DNA of 6,150 nucleotides. It comes from an uncultured Gemmatimonadota bacterium (GTDB lineage Bacteria > Gemmatimonadota > Gemmatimonadetes > Gemmatimonadales > Gemmatimonadaceae). Made by a program: the position numbers and the translations under genes. The stretch covers positions 1-6,150 of the forward strand of contig CAIVJV010000028.1 of the NCBI GenBank assembly GCA_903906325.1. Reading direction: 5' to 3'. The number at the start of each line of letters is the position of its first letter. Position 1 is the stretch's first letter. Below, piece after piece: positions 4,787-6,150 of this stretch. The notes beneath the pieces were generated by a model, which was given only the letters and a program-made list of their open reading frames with translations, searched no databases and had not been told where the DNA came from.

Positions 4787-6150
4787 ATGTCCCTCGCGCT
4801 CGCTCGGAAATACCGCCCGCGTCGGTTCGCGGACGTCGCGGTCCAGTCGCATGTGGCGACGACCCTGCGCAACGCGATCGGCTCCGACCGCCTCGGGCAC
4901 GCCTACCTCTTCTGTGGTCCGCGCGGGACGGGTAAGACGACGTTGGCCCGCGTCTTGGCGATGGCGCTCAACTGCGAGCGGAAGCGCCCGGACCATGAGC
5001 CGTGTGGGGAGTGCCCGTCCTGCCAGCGGATCTGGAGCGGCGGGGCCTCGCTCGATGTGATCGAGCTCGATGCCGCGTCGAATCGGGGGGTGGAGGATGC
5101 GCGCGAGCTCCGGGAGCGTGCGATGTACGCCCCCTCGGGCGACGATCGCCACAAGATCTACATCCTCGACGAAGCGCACATGCTCACGCGCGAGGCGTGG
5201 AACACGTTGCTCAAGGTCCTCGAGGAGCCGCCCCCGCGGGTGATCTTCGTCTTCGCGACGACCGATCCACAGAAGATCCAGCAGGCGGCGGCACCCGTGC
5301 TCTCGCGGGTGCAGCGGTTCGATCTGCGCCGGATCGGCCCGGCCGAGGTGCGGGAGCGGCTGCGGACGGTGCTCGCCGCCGAGGGGATCGGGGCGGAGCC
5401 CGAGGCGCTGGCGATGCTCGCGCGCGCCGCCGACGGCTCGATGCGCGATGCCCTCTCGCTCACCGATCAGGCGCTCTCGCTCGGCGGGGAGACCCTGACC
5501 GCGGAGCGGGTGCGCGAGTCGCTCGGGCTCGTCCACGAGGAGGAGCATCTCCGGCTCCTCGCGCTCGTCGCGCAGCGGCAGGCGGGTGAGGTCTTCGCCG
5601 CCGTGGCGCGTCTCGCCGACCATGGGGTCGATTTCAGCATCCTGCTCACCGACTTCGCGAACATCCTGCGGGCGCAGCTCGCGGTGGTGCTGGGTGGGAC
5701 GCTCCCCGACCTCTCGGAGCGCGTGCGCGATGCGCTGGTCGCGCGGGCGGGGGATCTCTCGGCGGGCGATCTGTTGCGGATGCTGCACCTGGTCTCGGAG
5801 CTCGAGCCGCATCTGCGGCGCAGTGGGCAGCAGCAGATCCTCTTCGAGACGTTGTTGGTCCGGTGCGCCTTGTTGGATCGCACGCTCGATCTGGAGCAGG
5901 TGTTGCGTGGGGTGAGCGAGGGCGGAGGGGCGCCGCGGCCGGTGGCGTCGGCCCCGGCGTCCGCTCCCACGCCTGCGGCGTCCGCGCCGAGTGCCCCCTC
6001 CGGTCGGCGGGCCGCGCCCCCGGCCCCGACGGTGTCCGCGGCGCCGGTCGTCGCCGATCGGGCCGGGTCGGTCGCGGGGCCGCGCATCGTGTTGGACCTG
6101 AATCGCCTCGTGGAGCACTGGGAGGCGATCACCGATGCGGTCCACGGGGA
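4787..6150 (+). CDS. dnaX: DNA polymerase III subunit gamma/tau, 3'-truncated by window edge
   Basis: The ATPase of the DNA polymerase III clamp loader, which opens and loads the beta sliding clamp at the replication fork. The frame has 454 codons with no stop before the window ends. The N-terminus, LARKYRPRRFADV (5-17), is characteristic. The AAA+ core has Walker A GPRGTGKT (44-51), four zinc-binding cysteines (63, 73, 76, 79), Walker B ILDEAH (126-131), sensor 1 FATTDPQKI (156-164), SRV (173-175) where the family normally has SRC, and sensor 2 GSMRDALSLTDQAL (217-230). A helical collar, domain III, covers about 245-375. A Pro/Ala/Ser-rich linker (about 377-430) then leads into IVLDLNRLVEHWEAI, the start of the C-terminal tau-type region. 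Arg174 of the SRC motif, the trans-acting arginine, is retained. No A/G-rich slippery site for making gamma is visible in this part. The start is supported by the family N-terminus and a -10 element just upstream. Confidence 0.95.
   Translation, partial: MSLALARKYRPRRFADVAVQSHVATTLRNAIGSDRLGHAYLFCGPRGTGKTTLARVLAMALNCERKRPDHEPCGECPSCQRIWSGGASLDVIELDAASNRGVEDARELRERAMYAPSGDDRHKIYILDEAHMLTREAWNTLLKVLEEPPPRVIFVFATTDPQKIQQAAAPVLSRVQRFDLRRIGPAEVRERLRTVLAAEGIGAEPEALAMLARAADGSMRDALSLTDQALSLGGETLTAERVRESLGLVHEEEHLRLLALVAQRQAGEVFAAVARLADHGVDFSILLTDFANILRAQLAVVLGGTLPDLSERVRDALVARAGDLSAGDLLRMLHLVSELEPHLRRSGQQQILFETLLVRCALLDRTLDLEQVLRGVSEGGGAPRPVASAPASAPTPAASAPSAPSGRRAAPPAPTVSAAPVVADRAGSVAGPRIVLDLNRLVEHWEAITDAVHG

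Noticed and set aside
5915..6076. Pro/Ala/Ser-rich tract in dnaX as a possible repeat element or tau/gamma frameshift site
   Set aside because: It is a normal DnaX inter-domain linker with irregular codons; there is no A-rich slippery run or exact tandem repeat.
4604..6145. A 513-codon open frame on the - strand opposite ffs and dnaX
   Set aside because: It is rich in Arg, Glu, Gly, His and Pro with no recognisable domain, and lies exactly opposite dnaX with its clear motifs; it is a high-GC mirror frame.

Overview
The window is a GC-rich (about 70% by eye), densely packed bacterial chromosome segment with every recognisable gene on the + strand. I see no mobile elements, CRISPR arrays or tRNA genes. 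Codons strongly favour G or C in third position, which explains the many long spurious reading frames. Protein style and gene content would fit a Gemmatimonadota-like or other high-GC environmental bacterium, but that placement is an inference from general look, not proof.

Layout: (1) bases 2-1258, a class II (metal-dependent) fructose-bisphosphate aldolase-type protein whose 5' end lies outside the window; (2) 1236-2255, a six-helix YihY/BrkB-family inner-membrane protein; (3) 2252-3280, a low-specificity L-threonine aldolase (PLP enzyme); (4) 3277-3959, a small NarL-type histidine kinase that is intact in sequence but split by a frameshift; (5) 3969-4607, its NarL/FixJ-type response regulator; (6) 4616-4711, the signal recognition particle 4.5S RNA (ffs); (7) a nested hairpin at 4714-4758 that probably terminates ffs; (8) 4787 to the window end, dnaX, the DNA polymerase III gamma/tau subunit, cut off at its 3' end.

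Genes 1 to 5 look like one operon: junctions overlap by 23, 4 and 4 bases, then there is a 9-base gap before the regulator. It mixes two carbon-carbon lyases, a membrane protein and a soluble two-component pair. No transmembrane sensor is encoded here, so the kinase input is unknown. The second block (ffs, dnaX) is housekeeping, and ffs beside dnaX is a common bacterial arrangement. dnaX seems to have its own promoter placed so that its mRNA would be leaderless.

I do not see a convincing new biological system. The points most worth checking are the frameshift in the kinase, the apparently leaderless dnaX, the long C-terminal extension of the aldolase and the Cys-to-Val change in the DnaX SRC motif.
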